A DNA stretch of 42,108 nucleotides. It comes from Anaerolinea sp. GTDB lineage: Bacteria > Chloroflexota > Anaerolineae > SpSt-313. A program made the position numbers and the translations under genes. The notes beneath the pieces are model-generated. The model saw only the letters and a list, made by a program, of their open reading frames with translations. It was not told the DNA's origin and did no database searches. Shown one piece after another: positions 8,895 through 18,671 of this stretch. The stretch spans positions 1 through 42,108 of the forward strand of contig DYEI01000564.1 in NCBI GenBank assembly GCA_020725765.1, given 5' to 3'. Numbering within the stretch: the first letter of the stretch is position 1; every line of letters starts with the position of its first letter.

Positions 8895-11800
8895 ATGAGC
8901 ACCGTTGGGACTGAGGCCAAGGCGGTCTCCAGACGCCACAGAACCTACCGCGCCATGGCGCAGACTGCGGCGCTTATGGCTGGGATCGGGGTCTACGGAG
9001 CGGCACGGTCCGTAGCCACGGCCGCTGTGACCGCCGTCCTGGCCTATATCGCCGGCGTCGAGCTGGCCAGCGTCCTCAGCCGTCGGCGGCGGGCGCTCCC
9101 GCTCTTGTGCTGGCTGTCTGCCGTGGCGGTCTTCCTCGCCTGCCTGGCCGCAGAGGTGGTCGTGCTCACCACCCTTCAGGTCCGCCCGGGATCGCTCGTC
9201 CTGCCCCTCGCCCTCGCCTCGTCCGGGGCTGCCGGATGGCTGGCCCATCGGGGCTTACGACACCTGGCCTGCCGGCGTGCCCCCTGGCTACCGTTCGAGG
9301 ACCAGATCCACGCCACCATCATCGCTCCCGGCAGGCTCACGCCTGCCGAGGTGGCGATCCGACTGCAATGGCTGCGGCTCCGGCGCGCGTCGGCCCTGAT
9401 CCCCGCCTATCGTCAGGCCCTGGAGCAGGCCCGCCGCACGCCGGCGGTTGCCAGTGCCGTCTACCGGGCCCTCGTGGAGGACCTGGCAGAAGTTGAGGGG
9501 CTGACGGCGGACCTGAGGCAGGTCCTGGGCCAGGCCTACCTGGGCCTGGGCGAGCTGGCACTGCAGCAGAACAGGCCGGCGGAGGCTCTGGCCCGCTTCC
9601 TCGAAGCCCAGAGATGGATCGCCCTGCCCCGCGCCGCCCTGCAGCACCTGGCGGGGTATTATGTCGAGCGCCAGGATGCCTCCGAGGAGGCGATTCACGC
9701 CTACCTGGCCTACCTCGAAGCGCGCCGACAGGAGCCCGCGGACCAGACCGCAGTCGCCTGCCGCAACCTCCTGAGGAGCCTGGTCCAGATCGACGAGGGT
9801 GCGAGCCGCTCCACCGCCGAAGGCGCTGCCGCTCTTGCCCGGCGCATCATCGGGGCGGACCCGACGACAGACTGGGCCCACTACTACCTGGGCGTCAGCC
9901 TGTACCTGCTGGGCGAGTATGGATACGCGGCCGAGGCCCTCGAGCGCGCGGCGGCGCTGAACCCCTCTCACGCCATGTCCGGCGTCTTTCTTGGCCGCAC
10001 CCGCCTGGAGCGCGGCGAGGTGGCAGCGGCACTCGACGCCTTCCGCCGGGCCCTTGCCGCCGACCCTGCCTGCCAGCCGGCCCTCTACTGGCTTGGCCGG
10101 GCCCTCGTCGGCGAGGCTGAGACGCGTGCCGACACCGCCCTCGCACAGGAGGCCGTAGCCCTTCTGCAGCAGGCACACGGCCTGGCACCAGCGCAGGCGG
10201 AGGTGCTCTACTACCTGGGCCGGGCCCATGCGCTCACCGGCGCCAACGACGAGGCCGCCCGTGCCCTGGAGGGGGCCATCTCCCTCGATGCCAGCCAGGC
10301 GCCGTATCACTACCGGCTCGCCCTGGTCCAGGAGGCTCTGGGGTTGCCTCGGGCGGCGATGGTGTCGCTCGAGCGCTCCCTTGCCCTCGACCCCCAGCAA
10401 GCCGCCGCGTGGCAGCTCCTCGGCGACCTGAGCCTGGCCGCGGGCGACTATGCGCACGCCGAGGCCAGCTACACGCAGGCCCTCGCCCTCCTGCCTGCGG
10501 ACGCGCACGCCCGCGAGGGGCTTGGCCGGAGCCTCTTCTATCAGGGCCGCTACGTTGAGGCCATCACGCAGCTCACCGGGGCGAGCCCACTGGGCCGGGA
10601 GGGCCTCTATGCGCTGGGCCGCGCCCAGGCGCTCACGGGCGATATGGTCGCTGCCTGTGCGAGCTATGAGCAGCATCTGGGAAGGTTCGGGCCCGACGCC
10701 GACGTCTCCTACTACCTCGGCTGCGCCCGTGCCCACCGGGGGGACTGGCCCGGAGCACTGGCAGCTCTCGACCAGGCCGCTACGCTCGCCCCAGAGCGGG
10801 CCGATATCCTGCTCCAGAGAGGCAACGTCCGCCTGCTGCAGGGCGAGCTGGCGCTGGCCAGGGAGGATCTGACCCACGCCCGCGCCCGGGCCCCGGAGAG
10901 TGCTGCAATCGCCTACGCCCTGGGCGTGTGCCTCGCGCGCCTCGGAGATGAAGGTGCAGCCACGGCCGAGCTGGAGCGGGCGGTAGAGCTCGATCCCTCC
11001 CATGCTGCGGCGCACCTCGGCCTCGGGCTCGCGCTCGAGCGGCGCAGGGAGCACGCCCGTGCTGCCGAGGCCTACCGGCAGGCGCTGGCCGCTGGCGCTA
11101 ACCCGGCGCAGTTGCACCTGCGCCTCGGAGCAGTCACCGCTCGGCTCGGCGAGGCTGCGACCGCACTCGAGCACCTACTGGAAGCCCGGCGTCTGGGGGT
11201 CGAGGGAGACGAGCTGCGCTATCACCTTGGCTTCGCCCTCGCAACCCTCGGCCGCCATGAGGAGGCCATCGCGGAGTGGGAGGCGCTCCTCGAGACGCAC
11301 CCCGACGACCGCGCCCTCGCCCTCGATATCGCCCGCTCCCAGTACCTGCTCGGCTGCCAGCACTTCGAGGCGGGCGCTTACGAGCAATCGATCGCCGCCT
11401 GGGGCCGCTGTCAGGACATCTGGGGCGACGATCCATCGCTGGTCGCCGGCCTGGCCGAGGCCTGGTTCCGCCTGGGCGTTGAGAGCCTGGCCCGCGGAGA
11501 GCGAGAGATGGGCCGAGCATCGCTGCAGCGCTCTTTGTCGCTCGGCCAGGATGCAGAGCGCGTCCACTACTACCTTGGCCTCGGCGCCCTCGCCGCCGAG
11601 GAGTGGGGCACCGCCCTGGAGGAGCTCGCGCCGCTGGCGCAGGCACACCCGGAGGGCGCCCGCTACCAGTACCACCTGGGCCTGGCCTTGCTCAACGCGG
11701 GCAGGCCCGAGGAGGCGGTGCCCGTGCTCCAGCAGGCCCTGGCCGGGGAGGGATCGGCCGAGTACGCCCTGGGAGCCCAACTGGCCCTGGCCGGGGCTCA

Positions 11801-11933
11801 CGTCCGGGCCGCGCGCTGGGCCGAGGCCGCCGCGCTCTACCGCGCCGTGCTGACCGGAGAGAGTCCGCCACGGGCGGACCGCAAGGCTGCTGCCCGTCAG
11901 ACAGAGCCTGACGAGGCCGCGGAGGACGCATGA
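8895..11933 (+). CDS. Large membrane-anchored TPR scaffold protein
   Basis: A 1012-residue protein. Four hydrophobic segments lie in the first 120 residues or so (about 20-40, 41-60, 68-95, 98-118). From about residue 175 to the end it is built almost entirely of TPR-type helix pairs, with recurring YYLG, ALGRA and A-x-YRQAL patterns, on the order of twenty repeats. There is no catalytic motif. GGTAGGAG precedes the ATG by 6 nt. TPR arrays are protein-docking solenoids, so this is probably the membrane platform that gathers the chaperone, kinase and peptidase parts. The stop overlaps the next start (ATGA). Confidence 0.85.
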   Translation: MSTVGTEAKAVSRRHRTYRAMAQTAALMAGIGVYGAARSVATAAVTAVLAYIAGVELASVLSRRRRALPLLCWLSAVAVFLACLAAEVVVLTTLQVRPGSLVLPLALASSGAAGWLAHRGLRHLACRRAPWLPFEDQIHATIIAPGRLTPAEVAIRLQWLRLRRASALIPAYRQALEQARRTPAVASAVYRALVEDLAEVEGLTADLRQVLGQAYLGLGELALQQNRPAEALARFLEAQRWIALPRAALQHLAGYYVERQDASEEAIHAYLAYLEARRQEPADQTAVACRNLLRSLVQIDEGASRSTAEGAAALARRIIGADPTTDWAHYYLGVSLYLLGEYGYAAEALERAAALNPSHAMSGVFLGRTRLERGEVAAALDAFRRALAADPACQPALYWLGRALVGEAETRADTALAQEAVALLQQAHGLAPAQAEVLYYLGRAHALTGANDEAARALEGAISLDASQAPYHYRLALVQEALGLPRAAMVSLERSLALDPQQAAAWQLLGDLSLAAGDYAHAEASYTQALALLPADAHAREGLGRSLFYQGRYVEAITQLTGASPLGREGLYALGRAQALTGDMVAACASYEQHLGRFGPDADVSYYLGCARAHRGDWPGALAALDQAATLAPERADILLQRGNVRLLQGELALAREDLTHARARAPESAAIAYALGVCLARLGDEGAATAELERAVELDPSHAAAHLGLGLALERRREHARAAEAYRQALAAGANPAQLHLRLGAVTARLGEAATALEHLLEARRLGVEGDELRYHLGFALATLGRHEEAIAEWEALLETHPDDRALALDIARSQYLLGCQHFEAGAYEQSIAAWGRCQDIWGDDPSLVAGLAEAWFRLGVESLARGEREMGRASLQRSLSLGQDAERVHYYLGLGALAAEEWGTALEELAPLAQAHPEGARYQYHLGLALLNAGRPEEAVPVLQQALAGEGSAEYALGAQLALAGAHVRAARWAEAAALYRAVLTGESPPRADRKAAARQTEPDEAAEDA

Positions 11934-14900
11934 GGAGCATTGGCATCCACTTCGGCGAACACAACCTCGTCATGGCTGGGGCTCCGAATGGCAAGCCCCG
12001 GGTCATCCCCAACCGCGAGGGCGAGACGCACACGCCATCAGCCGTGGCCATCGGCCCGATCGGCGAGTTGCTCGTGGGCAGGACCGCCTGCGAGCGGAGC
12101 GCCTCGGTGCCCGACAGCGCCGTCTCCAACCTCAGGGGCCTGCTGGCGCGCCAGGAGGCAGTGCTGCTGGAAGGCCGGCCCTTCACGCCAGCTGAGCTGG
12201 CGGGCCTGCTCCTGTGCAGGCAGAGAGAGGACGCGGAGAGCCTCTTTGGCGAGCCGGTCCGCAGTGCCGTCCTCACCGTGCCCGGGATCTACCCGGCGGA
12301 AGGCGCAGCAGCCCTCGAGGCAGCGGCCTGCCTCGCCGGCCTTTCGGCGCTGCAGCTCATCCCCGAGCCGATTGCCGCCTGCCTGGCCTACAGGTCGGCG
12401 TTTGGCGGACGCGAGACCGTGCTCGTCTATCACCTGACAAGCGCCGGAGTGGCGGCCTCGGTCCTGCGGCATGCGGATGGGGCGATCCGGCTGCTGGCCC
12501 ATGCCGACTCGTCGGTCCTGAGCGGCGACGCGATGACCGACGCCCTGCTCGAGCTCCTGACTGAGGTCATCGGCACCATGCCCCTGGGCGGTTCCGACGA
12601 CCAGGAGGCCGCCCGCAGGGCCTCGCTCCGCCGGATCGCCGAGGAGGTCAAGATCCACTTCAGCGCGCCGCGCTCCGGAAGCGGAATGTCGACGCCCATC
12701 GATCCGGATTCCGGCTATCTCGGCGAGGTCTCTGCCGAGCAGTACGAGGCGCGCATCCGCCCCATGGTCGAGGAAAGCATCGCCCTCGCCCGCAAGGTGA
12801 TCGGCCTGGCCGGGCTTACCCCGGATGCGATCGACTGGGTGATCCCCGTCGGCGCTGCCACGCGGACGCCCCTTGTCGGTCGCGCCCTCGCCGGCGTGAG
12901 TCGCCGTGAGAGGCTGCTGACGAGCATCGACCCCAGCTGCTGCCTCGCCCTGGGCGCCGCCGCCCATGCCGCGCTCCTTGTGCAAGAGGCCGCCAGGCCA
13001 CTGTGGCATGCCCGCCTGTGCGGTGTGCTGGGGCACCGGGTGTCGAACCTGAAATCGCAGGCGCAGGCAGCGGCAGCTACCGTCCCTGAGGTTGTTGACC
13101 GCTGCTCCCACGAGGGCTGCGAGGCCCCGGCCACCTGCCGCTGCGACATCTGCGGGCGCCCGTGCTGCTCGCGGCACGGCGCCGGCGGACGCTGTGTGGA
13201 TTGCCTCGCCACTCTCACGGCCGCGATGGTCGGCTGTTACGAGAAGATGGGGCGTCTGCACGAGGCCGCGACGGCGCTGGAGGGGCTGGCCATCCATCCT
13301 GCCCGTTACCATCTCGGCCGCATCCGCGCTCTCGAGGGGCAGCTCGAGTCAGCCCTGGTCGAGCTGGAGTCGGCCCTGACCGCCTCTCCCGTTGCCGACG
13401 ACGCGCGCCGGGCGACGGCACGTGTCCTCTCGGCCCGCGCCGCGCAGCACGCGGCGGCGGGCGAACACGTCGCTGCCGCCGATGACCTGCGCCGCGCTCT
13501 GGAGCTCGACCCCAGCCTCCCCGGGATACGGCGATACCTGACCATCCTCGAGAATCTGAGCGCCTTTGCCTACATCCAGCGCGGAGAGCCCGGCCGCGCT
13601 CTCGCCGCCTGGGAAGAAGAGCAGCAACGGTCGCCGGATAGCTATCGCCTTGCCCACAACCTGGCCATCCTCTACTACCGCCTGGCCTGCGAGCGCGAGG
13701 AGGCCGGCGACCCGGCCGCCGATGAGGCGTGGCGCAAGGCCATCGCCCACTGGACGCTGGTCGCGCACACACCGGCCTTTTGGGAGGAGTGGCTCGCGGA
13801 GCGGGCGGCCTGCGTGGGCGATATCCCCGAGTCGGCGGCCGAAGAGCTGCAGCGGCACCTTCTGAGCTCGCTGCGCTCGGACCTGCAGGAATACCACAGC
13901 CGATATCTCCAGGCTGGCCGCCCCGCTGACGCGGCAAGGCATCGCGAGTACCAGGTCCTGCTCGCGCTCGAGTGTCGGGCCGCGGCGGTGCTCCGCGCCG
14001 TGCTCGAGGCCACAGGTCACGATCGAGCCGGGCAGGATGTGCCCTTCTGCTGCGGGCCGCTCATGCTGGGCTATCTCGAGCGCTCCGCCAGGGGCCGCCA
14101 GATCGTGGACGGGATCAGGGCGTTCTGTGCCCGGGTGCGCGCGGGCGATGGCTCCGAGGCCCTGCAGGCGAGCGTACGGGCCACCCTCGCCGCCCAGAGG
14201 GACGCGCAGCCTCCGGACGTCTACCTCTTCTCGCCTCTCGGCCGCATCCACATCCTGCTCGAGGAGAGTTGGGTCGACCAGGCAATTGCCGAGCTCGAGC
14301 GACTGCTTGCGGCGGCTCCGGGCAACCAGGAGGCGACCTCGCTCATCGTCGCAGCCCTCGCCCGCAAGGGGGAGGACCTCATCGGGGCCGAGCAGTACGA
14401 GGACGCCCTCAGGGTGCTGGAGCGTGCACTGGGGTACGGGCGCGACGCGGAGGCGGTTCGCCGCCTCATCTCAGCCGCCTGCACCAGGCGTGCGCACCAG
14501 CTCTCGCAGGAGAAGCGCGTCGAGCAGGCCATCGCCGTGCTCGAGCGAGGCCTGTACCTCGCCCCACAGGATGCCGAGATCAAGAGCAACCTCTGCGCCT
14601 GCTACTGTGAGCAAGGCCGCCTGCTCAACAACGATGACAAGTACGAGGCGGCCATCAAGATGCTCGAGCGAGCGCTCCAGGTCGATAGCGAGAGCGCTCA
14701 GGCACGCCATATCCTGCAGGTCGCGCTGCTCAACCGGGCAGCGCAGATAGCGAGCGGGAGCAGCTACCGCCGATACGATCAGGCGCTGCGGCTGGTAGAG
14801 CGGGCAATGGAGCTAGGGGACCTCTCTCCGGACCACCGCCGCTTCGTCGCCCACCTCTACAACCAGCGCGGCGTCGAGAGCTGGAATAGTGGCAACCGCT

Positions 14901-15052
14901 TTGCAGCGCGAGGTGACTTTGAGCAGGCGTACAGGCTTGACCCGGCAAACCCCGTCATCCGACAGAACCTCATCAACGCCGGGGGCGTTCCCAGCCTGGA
15001 CGGAGCGACCCTCCAGGACATCCTTCGGAACCTTCAGCAGAAGCGCCACTGA
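11930..15052 (+). CDS. Degenerate Hsp70 ATPase domain fused to a zinc cluster and TPRs
   Basis: The first 345 residues or so (of 1040) align with an Hsp70/DnaK nucleotide-binding domain, but nucleotide-contacting residues are lost. The phosphate-1 loop reads GIHFGEHN (His7 for the Asp; Glu and His for the two Thr). The phosphate-2 loop reads VYHLTSAG in place of DLGGGT. The Lys70 equivalent appears to be Arg. IPEPIAACLAY and GAATRTPLV remain, so the fold is probably kept. Residues 392-425 hold a dense Cys/His cluster (B-box-like), then TPR helices run to the end. There is no substrate-binding domain. It overlaps the TPR gene by 4 nt. It is likely a pseudo-ATPase adaptor, perhaps dimerising with or titrating the active Hsp70 at 16218. 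Confidence 0.85.
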   Translation: MRSIGIHFGEHNLVMAGAPNGKPRVIPNREGETHTPSAVAIGPIGELLVGRTACERSASVPDSAVSNLRGLLARQEAVLLEGRPFTPAELAGLLLCRQREDAESLFGEPVRSAVLTVPGIYPAEGAAALEAAACLAGLSALQLIPEPIAACLAYRSAFGGRETVLVYHLTSAGVAASVLRHADGAIRLLAHADSSVLSGDAMTDALLELLTEVIGTMPLGGSDDQEAARRASLRRIAEEVKIHFSAPRSGSGMSTPIDPDSGYLGEVSAEQYEARIRPMVEESIALARKVIGLAGLTPDAIDWVIPVGAATRTPLVGRALAGVSRRERLLTSIDPSCCLALGAAAHAALLVQEAARPLWHARLCGVLGHRVSNLKSQAQAAAATVPEVVDRCSHEGCEAPATCRCDICGRPCCSRHGAGGRCVDCLATLTAAMVGCYEKMGRLHEAATALEGLAIHPARYHLGRIRALEGQLESALVELESALTASPVADDARRATARVLSARAAQHAAAGEHVAAADDLRRALELDPSLPGIRRYLTILENLSAFAYIQRGEPGRALAAWEEEQQRSPDSYRLAHNLAILYYRLACEREEAGDPAADEAWRKAIAHWTLVAHTPAFWEEWLAERAACVGDIPESAAEELQRHLLSSLRSDLQEYHSRYLQAGRPADAARHREYQVLLALECRAAAVLRAVLEATGHDRAGQDVPFCCGPLMLGYLERSARGRQIVDGIRAFCARVRAGDGSEALQASVRATLAAQRDAQPPDVYLFSPLGRIHILLEESWVDQAIAELERLLAAAPGNQEATSLIVAALARKGEDLIGAEQYEDALRVLERALGYGRDAEAVRRLISAACTRRAHQLSQEKRVEQAIAVLERGLYLAPQDAEIKSNLCACYCEQGRLLNNDDKYEAAIKMLERALQVDSESAQARHILQVALLNRAAQIASGSSYRRYDQALRLVERAMELGDLSPDHRRFVAHLYNQRGVESWNSGNRFAARGDFEQAYRLDPANPVIRQNLINAGGVPSLDGATLQDILRNLQQKRH

Positions 15053-15072
15053 ACGGCAGGAGAGCCAGAGCC

Positions 15073-15492
15073 ATGCCCTATCCAAAAGAATCGCCCTACG
15101 ACCTCCTGGAGATCTCGCCCACGGCGACGGCGCGCGATATCGTCGCCGCCTATCCCAGGGCCCTGGCGGCAAAGCGCCAGCGCGCCAGCGAGGTGCAGCA
15201 CGCCTTCAACGAGTTGCGAAACCCCAGGCGACGCCTCGAGCACGACCTCCTGCTCTTCTGCAGCCTCGGGGGCAGCGCCGATGTGGAGCAGTTCTCCAGC
15301 GACTATGGGCGCGTCAGCCTGCCGACCCTCACGGCAGAGCCGGTGCCTGTCGGCCCGGCCCTCACCGATCTGGCCATGGGCCGGTACAGGCGCGACTATC
15401 GGCACCCGCCGCGCCGGAAGGTCAGGCTCACGGCAAGAGCACGGTACGCGAACCCCGCCTGGGACCTGTTGCCGGTAATGCTGGATCGATAG
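15073..15492 (+). CDS. J-domain-like protein lacking the HPD motif
   Basis: Of 139 residues, about 7-60 resemble a J domain: SPYDLLEIS opening, helix II (ATARDIVAAY), and a helix III/IV region with HAFNELRNPRRRLEHD. The loop that should carry His-Pro-Asp is shortened and the motif is absent, so ordinary stimulation of Hsp70 ATPase is not expected. The rest is basic and unclassified. A GGAG site lies before ATG 15073. Its place between the pseudo-Hsp70 and the GrpE-like gene supports a co-chaperone origin. It could be a J-like docking module. Confidence 0.7.
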   Translation: MPYPKESPYDLLEISPTATARDIVAAYPRALAAKRQRASEVQHAFNELRNPRRRLEHDLLLFCSLGGSADVEQFSSDYGRVSLPTLTAEPVPVGPALTDLAMGRYRRDYRHPPRRKVRLTARARYANPAWDLLPVMLDR

Positions 15493-15586
15493 CCTGTACG
15501 CGCAGCGCCCATCGGACCCCGATAACCGGGTTCAGCGCTTCGCGTCCGCCTGGTGCAGAACTGAACAGGAGCAGCACACCACACCG

Positions 15587-16069
15587 ATGGACGAGCCACA
15601 GCCACTGCTGGACGATCCCTGGGCTACCCTCCCCGAGGTCCTCGCCGCCGATCCGGCCGCCGCCATGGTCCAGCTAATGCGCCGCTGCGGCCGGCTCGAG
15701 AGCCGCCTCGAGGAGAGCGAGCGCACCGCCCACGACACGGCTCGGAGCCTGCTGCGTGCGCTCCTCGACATCGTCGACGACCTCGATCGCATCCTGACGC
15801 AACAGCCGGTGCGCAGCGTTGAGCTCGTGCGCAAAAAGCTCCTTCGGCTGCTGGAGAGGCAGGGCGTGACCGCTATCGGGGTGCTTGGTCAGCCCTTCGA
15901 CCCCGCACTCGCGGAAGCCACCGGGGAGGAGGAGCGTGACGATCTCCCCGACGAGACCGTCATTCAGGAGGTCGTCACCGGGTACCGCTGGCGCGGCGAG
16001 GTGCTCCGCCCCGCCGTCGTCATCGTCAGCAGGCGCGCAGCTGCCGCCGCAATCGATGCGCCGCAATGA
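15587..16069 (+). CDS. grpE: GrpE-like nucleotide exchange factor
   Basis: The 160-residue protein has a central helix (about 28-90) and then the GrpE beta-domain signature: GVTAIGVLGQPFDPALAEA, DETVIQEVVTGYRW, LRPAVVIVSR. The usual His-Glu after FDP is Ala-Glu. GrpE dimers release ADP from Hsp70, so the partner is most likely the intact Hsp70 148 nt downstream. The N-terminal helix is shorter than in E. coli GrpE. AGGAG occurs upstream but rather far from ATG 15587, so the exact start is less sure. This is probably a specialised paralogue; a housekeeping grpE would be expected elsewhere. Confidence 0.85.
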   Translation: MDEPQPLLDDPWATLPEVLAADPAAAMVQLMRRCGRLESRLEESERTAHDTARSLLRALLDIVDDLDRILTQQPVRSVELVRKKLLRLLERQGVTAIGVLGQPFDPALAEATGEEERDDLPDETVIQEVVTGYRWRGEVLRPAVVIVSRRAAAAAIDAPQ

Positions 16070-16217
16070 AAGGATCCAGAGGCTGGCAGTGCTGTTTCCC
16101 AAAGCGAACGCTTACGGCGGGAGCGCGGCTCCCATGGGGCAGTCGGCAGGGTGCGCAACGCGCGCCGGACTCCCGCAAGAGTGTGGGGATGCCCGCCACG
16201 AGTGAAAGGAGAACACC

Positions 16218-18659
16218 ATGACACGCTCCATCGGCATCGACTTTGGCACCTGCAACTCGGCCATGGCGTACATGCACCGTGGCGAGCCCCGGGTCATCCT
16301 CAACCTGCAGAATATGGATGTGACGCCCTCGGCCGTCAGCCTCGGCAAGCGCGGCGAGCTGCTGGTCGGCAAAGAGGCGCGAAACCGGGCCATCCTCGAG
16401 CCTGAGAACACCATCCTCTCCATCAAACGCAAGATCGGCTCCGACGAGCGCATCACCTTCAACGGCCGGACCTACACCCCTACCGAGATCGCCGCCCTCA
16501 TCCTCCGCAAGATGAAGAGGGATGCCGAGCTGCGCCTCGGCGAGCCGGTCGGCAGGGCGGTGATCACGGTACCCGCTTACTACGGCGAGCGCGCCGCCGC
16601 GGCAACCCGCGAGGCCGGGCGCCTTGCCGGGTTCACCGTCCTGCGCATGATCAACGAGCCGATGGCCGCCTCGCTCGCCTACGGCCTCGACCGCGCGCCC
16701 GAGGCTGCCAAAACCATCCTCGTCTACGACCTCGGCGCCGGCACCTTCGACATCTCCATCGTCATGCTCGTGCAGGGGGCCTTCGCCGTCATGGGCCACC
16801 TCGGCGACACTCACCTCGGCGGCGACGACTTTGACCAGCTGATCATGGACTACCTGCTCGGCCTCGTCCGCACCGAGCATGGCGTCGACCTCAGCCAGGA
16901 CCGCCGGGCCCTGCAAAAGCTGCGCGCTGCTGCCGAGGAAGCCAAGATCACCCTCTCCAGCCAGTCCTACGCCGAAATAGTCCTCCCTGCCATCGCCCCG
17001 GGCGTTGACCTCGAGACAGAGCTCAGCCGCAGCGAGTACGAGGGGTGGATCCGCCCCTTTGTGGAGCGCACCGTCGAGCTCGTGCGCCAGGCCATACACG
17101 AAGCCGATATGGCCCTCGACATGGTCGACCATATGCTCCTCGTCGGCGGGCCGACCTACACGCCGCTGGTGCAGGGCGTGCTGGAGTCGCTGGTAGGCCG
17201 GGAGCGGCTGCTCCGTCGGGTGAACCCGATGCTCTGCGTGGCCATGGGCGCCGCCATACAGACAGGGCTCGTCACCGAGATCGACTGCCCCAACCCCAAG
17301 TGCAACCAGAAGAACCCCATCGATGCCGAGGTCTGCTCCGCCTGCGGCCGCTCGCTCGTTGGCGACCAGAAGGTCGATTGCCCGGCCTGCTTCATGCCCA
17401 ACGACATCGACCGTCGCTCCTGCTGGAAGTGCGGCACCACACTGGCCGGCGCAACTCCGCCCCGGCGGGCGGCAGCAGCCACATGGACCTGCCAGGAGTG
17501 CGGCAAGCCCAACCCGAGCGACCTCGCAGCGTGTAGCGTCTGCCAGGCGCCCCGTGACCGCGGCGGCCTGCGCTGCCCGAGTCCAGAGTGCGGCTATGTG
17601 AACGAGCCCGGCGCCCGCAGTTGCGCCCGCTGCGGGGCCGACCTGGTTCGCGACGTCCTCGACGTCACCGCCAAAGACCTCGGTGTCGAGCTGCACGATG
17701 GGCGTATGTCCGCGATCATCCCCAAAGGCACCGGCTTCCCAACCGCCAGGCCCACCACCAGGGTCTACTACACCGTCGCCGACAGTCAGCGGCAGCTCGA
17801 GGTCGCCATCTATGAGGGCGAGAACCCCCAGGCCAACCGCAACGACTACTGCGGCGTCGTCGCCATGGACCTGCCGCCCGGGCTTCCCAAGGGCACTCCG
17901 GTCGCCATATCCTTCGACCTCGACGCCAGCCGCACCATCTACGTCACCGTCCAGCTCCAGGATGGCTCCGGCAGGCAGGTGCAGGCGCGCATCCGCCGCA
18001 CCACCATGCCGGCCGACATGAGGAAAGAGCTGGAGCAGATGCAGCGGCAGGCGGAAAAGCTGCTCGAAGAGGCACAGGAGGCCCTCGACGACGCCGACCG
18101 GAGGAACCTCGAAAGCCTCCGCAGCGAAGTCGCCGAGGCGATGGACTCGGGCGACTCGGCCCGGGCCGAACAGGCCCTTCCCGGCTGGAAGGAGTGCCTC
18201 GCCGCTGCCCAGCGCAAGGCCGACACGCTCGACGAGATCCAGCACGTGCTCGCCCGCGCCTCGTGGGTGGTCGGGGTCGTGCGGGAGTACATGGAGAAGG
18301 AAAAGGCCGACGCCATCGCCCGCATGGTCGCCGAGGTCGAGGCCGCCCTCGGCAAGCGTCGGGTCGAGGAGGCCGCGCAAAAGGCCCGTGCGCTGAGCCA
18401 GTACATGGACGGTCTCGGCGGCGCCATCAACCTCATCACCTACTGCCAGTACGCCTCCGCCCATCCCAGCGTGCCGCCTGCGCTGCAGAGCCGCCTCGCC
18501 GGCGCTCTCGCCGAGCTCAAGCGGGCCTTTCAGTCCAACAACCGGCAGCTCCTGGAGCGAAAGATCGGCGAGCTCGGCCAACTGCTGGATGAGGCCGCCC
18601 GGTACCTGAACGTCAGGCCCGAGGATATGGCCTCGGGCATCACCGACACCAAGCACTGA
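16218..18659 (+). CDS. Hsp70 (DnaK-like) with four zinc ribbons inserted between ATPase and substrate domains
   Basis: An 813-residue Hsp70 with an intact ATPase: GIDFGTCNS (Asp8), Lys70 in SIKRKIG, phosphate-2 DLGAGT (171-176), INEPMAASLAYG and LVGGPTYTPLV. Residues 357-472 contain four successive double-CxxC/CxxxxC zinc ribbons, a feature normal DnaK lacks. After them a DVLDVT linker leads into a substrate-binding beta domain (about 480-595), with a long helical lid to the end. AAAGGAG precedes ATG 16218. The ribbons may bind nucleic acid, or a partner such as the zinc-ribbon LysM protein next door. This is the one apparently active Hsp70 of the locus, served by the GrpE-like and perhaps the J-like protein. 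Confidence 0.92.
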   Translation: MTRSIGIDFGTCNSAMAYMHRGEPRVILNLQNMDVTPSAVSLGKRGELLVGKEARNRAILEPENTILSIKRKIGSDERITFNGRTYTPTEIAALILRKMKRDAELRLGEPVGRAVITVPAYYGERAAAATREAGRLAGFTVLRMINEPMAASLAYGLDRAPEAAKTILVYDLGAGTFDISIVMLVQGAFAVMGHLGDTHLGGDDFDQLIMDYLLGLVRTEHGVDLSQDRRALQKLRAAAEEAKITLSSQSYAEIVLPAIAPGVDLETELSRSEYEGWIRPFVERTVELVRQAIHEADMALDMVDHMLLVGGPTYTPLVQGVLESLVGRERLLRRVNPMLCVAMGAAIQTGLVTEIDCPNPKCNQKNPIDAEVCSACGRSLVGDQKVDCPACFMPNDIDRRSCWKCGTTLAGATPPRRAAAATWTCQECGKPNPSDLAACSVCQAPRDRGGLRCPSPECGYVNEPGARSCARCGADLVRDVLDVTAKDLGVELHDGRMSAIIPKGTGFPTARPTTRVYYTVADSQRQLEVAIYEGENPQANRNDYCGVVAMDLPPGLPKGTPVAISFDLDASRTIYVTVQLQDGSGRQVQARIRRTTMPADMRKELEQMQRQAEKLLEEAQEALDDADRRNLESLRSEVAEAMDSGDSARAEQALPGWKECLAAAQRKADTLDEIQHVLARASWVVGVVREYMEKEKADAIARMVAEVEAALGKRRVEEAAQKARALSQYMDGLGGAINLITYCQYASAHPSVPPALQSRLAGALAELKRAFQSNNRQLLERKIGELGQLLDEAARYLNVRPEDMASGITDTKH

Positions 18660-18671
18660 GATGGGGGAGTC

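Noticed and set aside
9288-11174. Long minus-strand frame opposite the TPR scaffold gene
   Set aside because: A mirror effect of high GC in third positions; no ribosome site or domain, and the plus strand has clear TPR coding.
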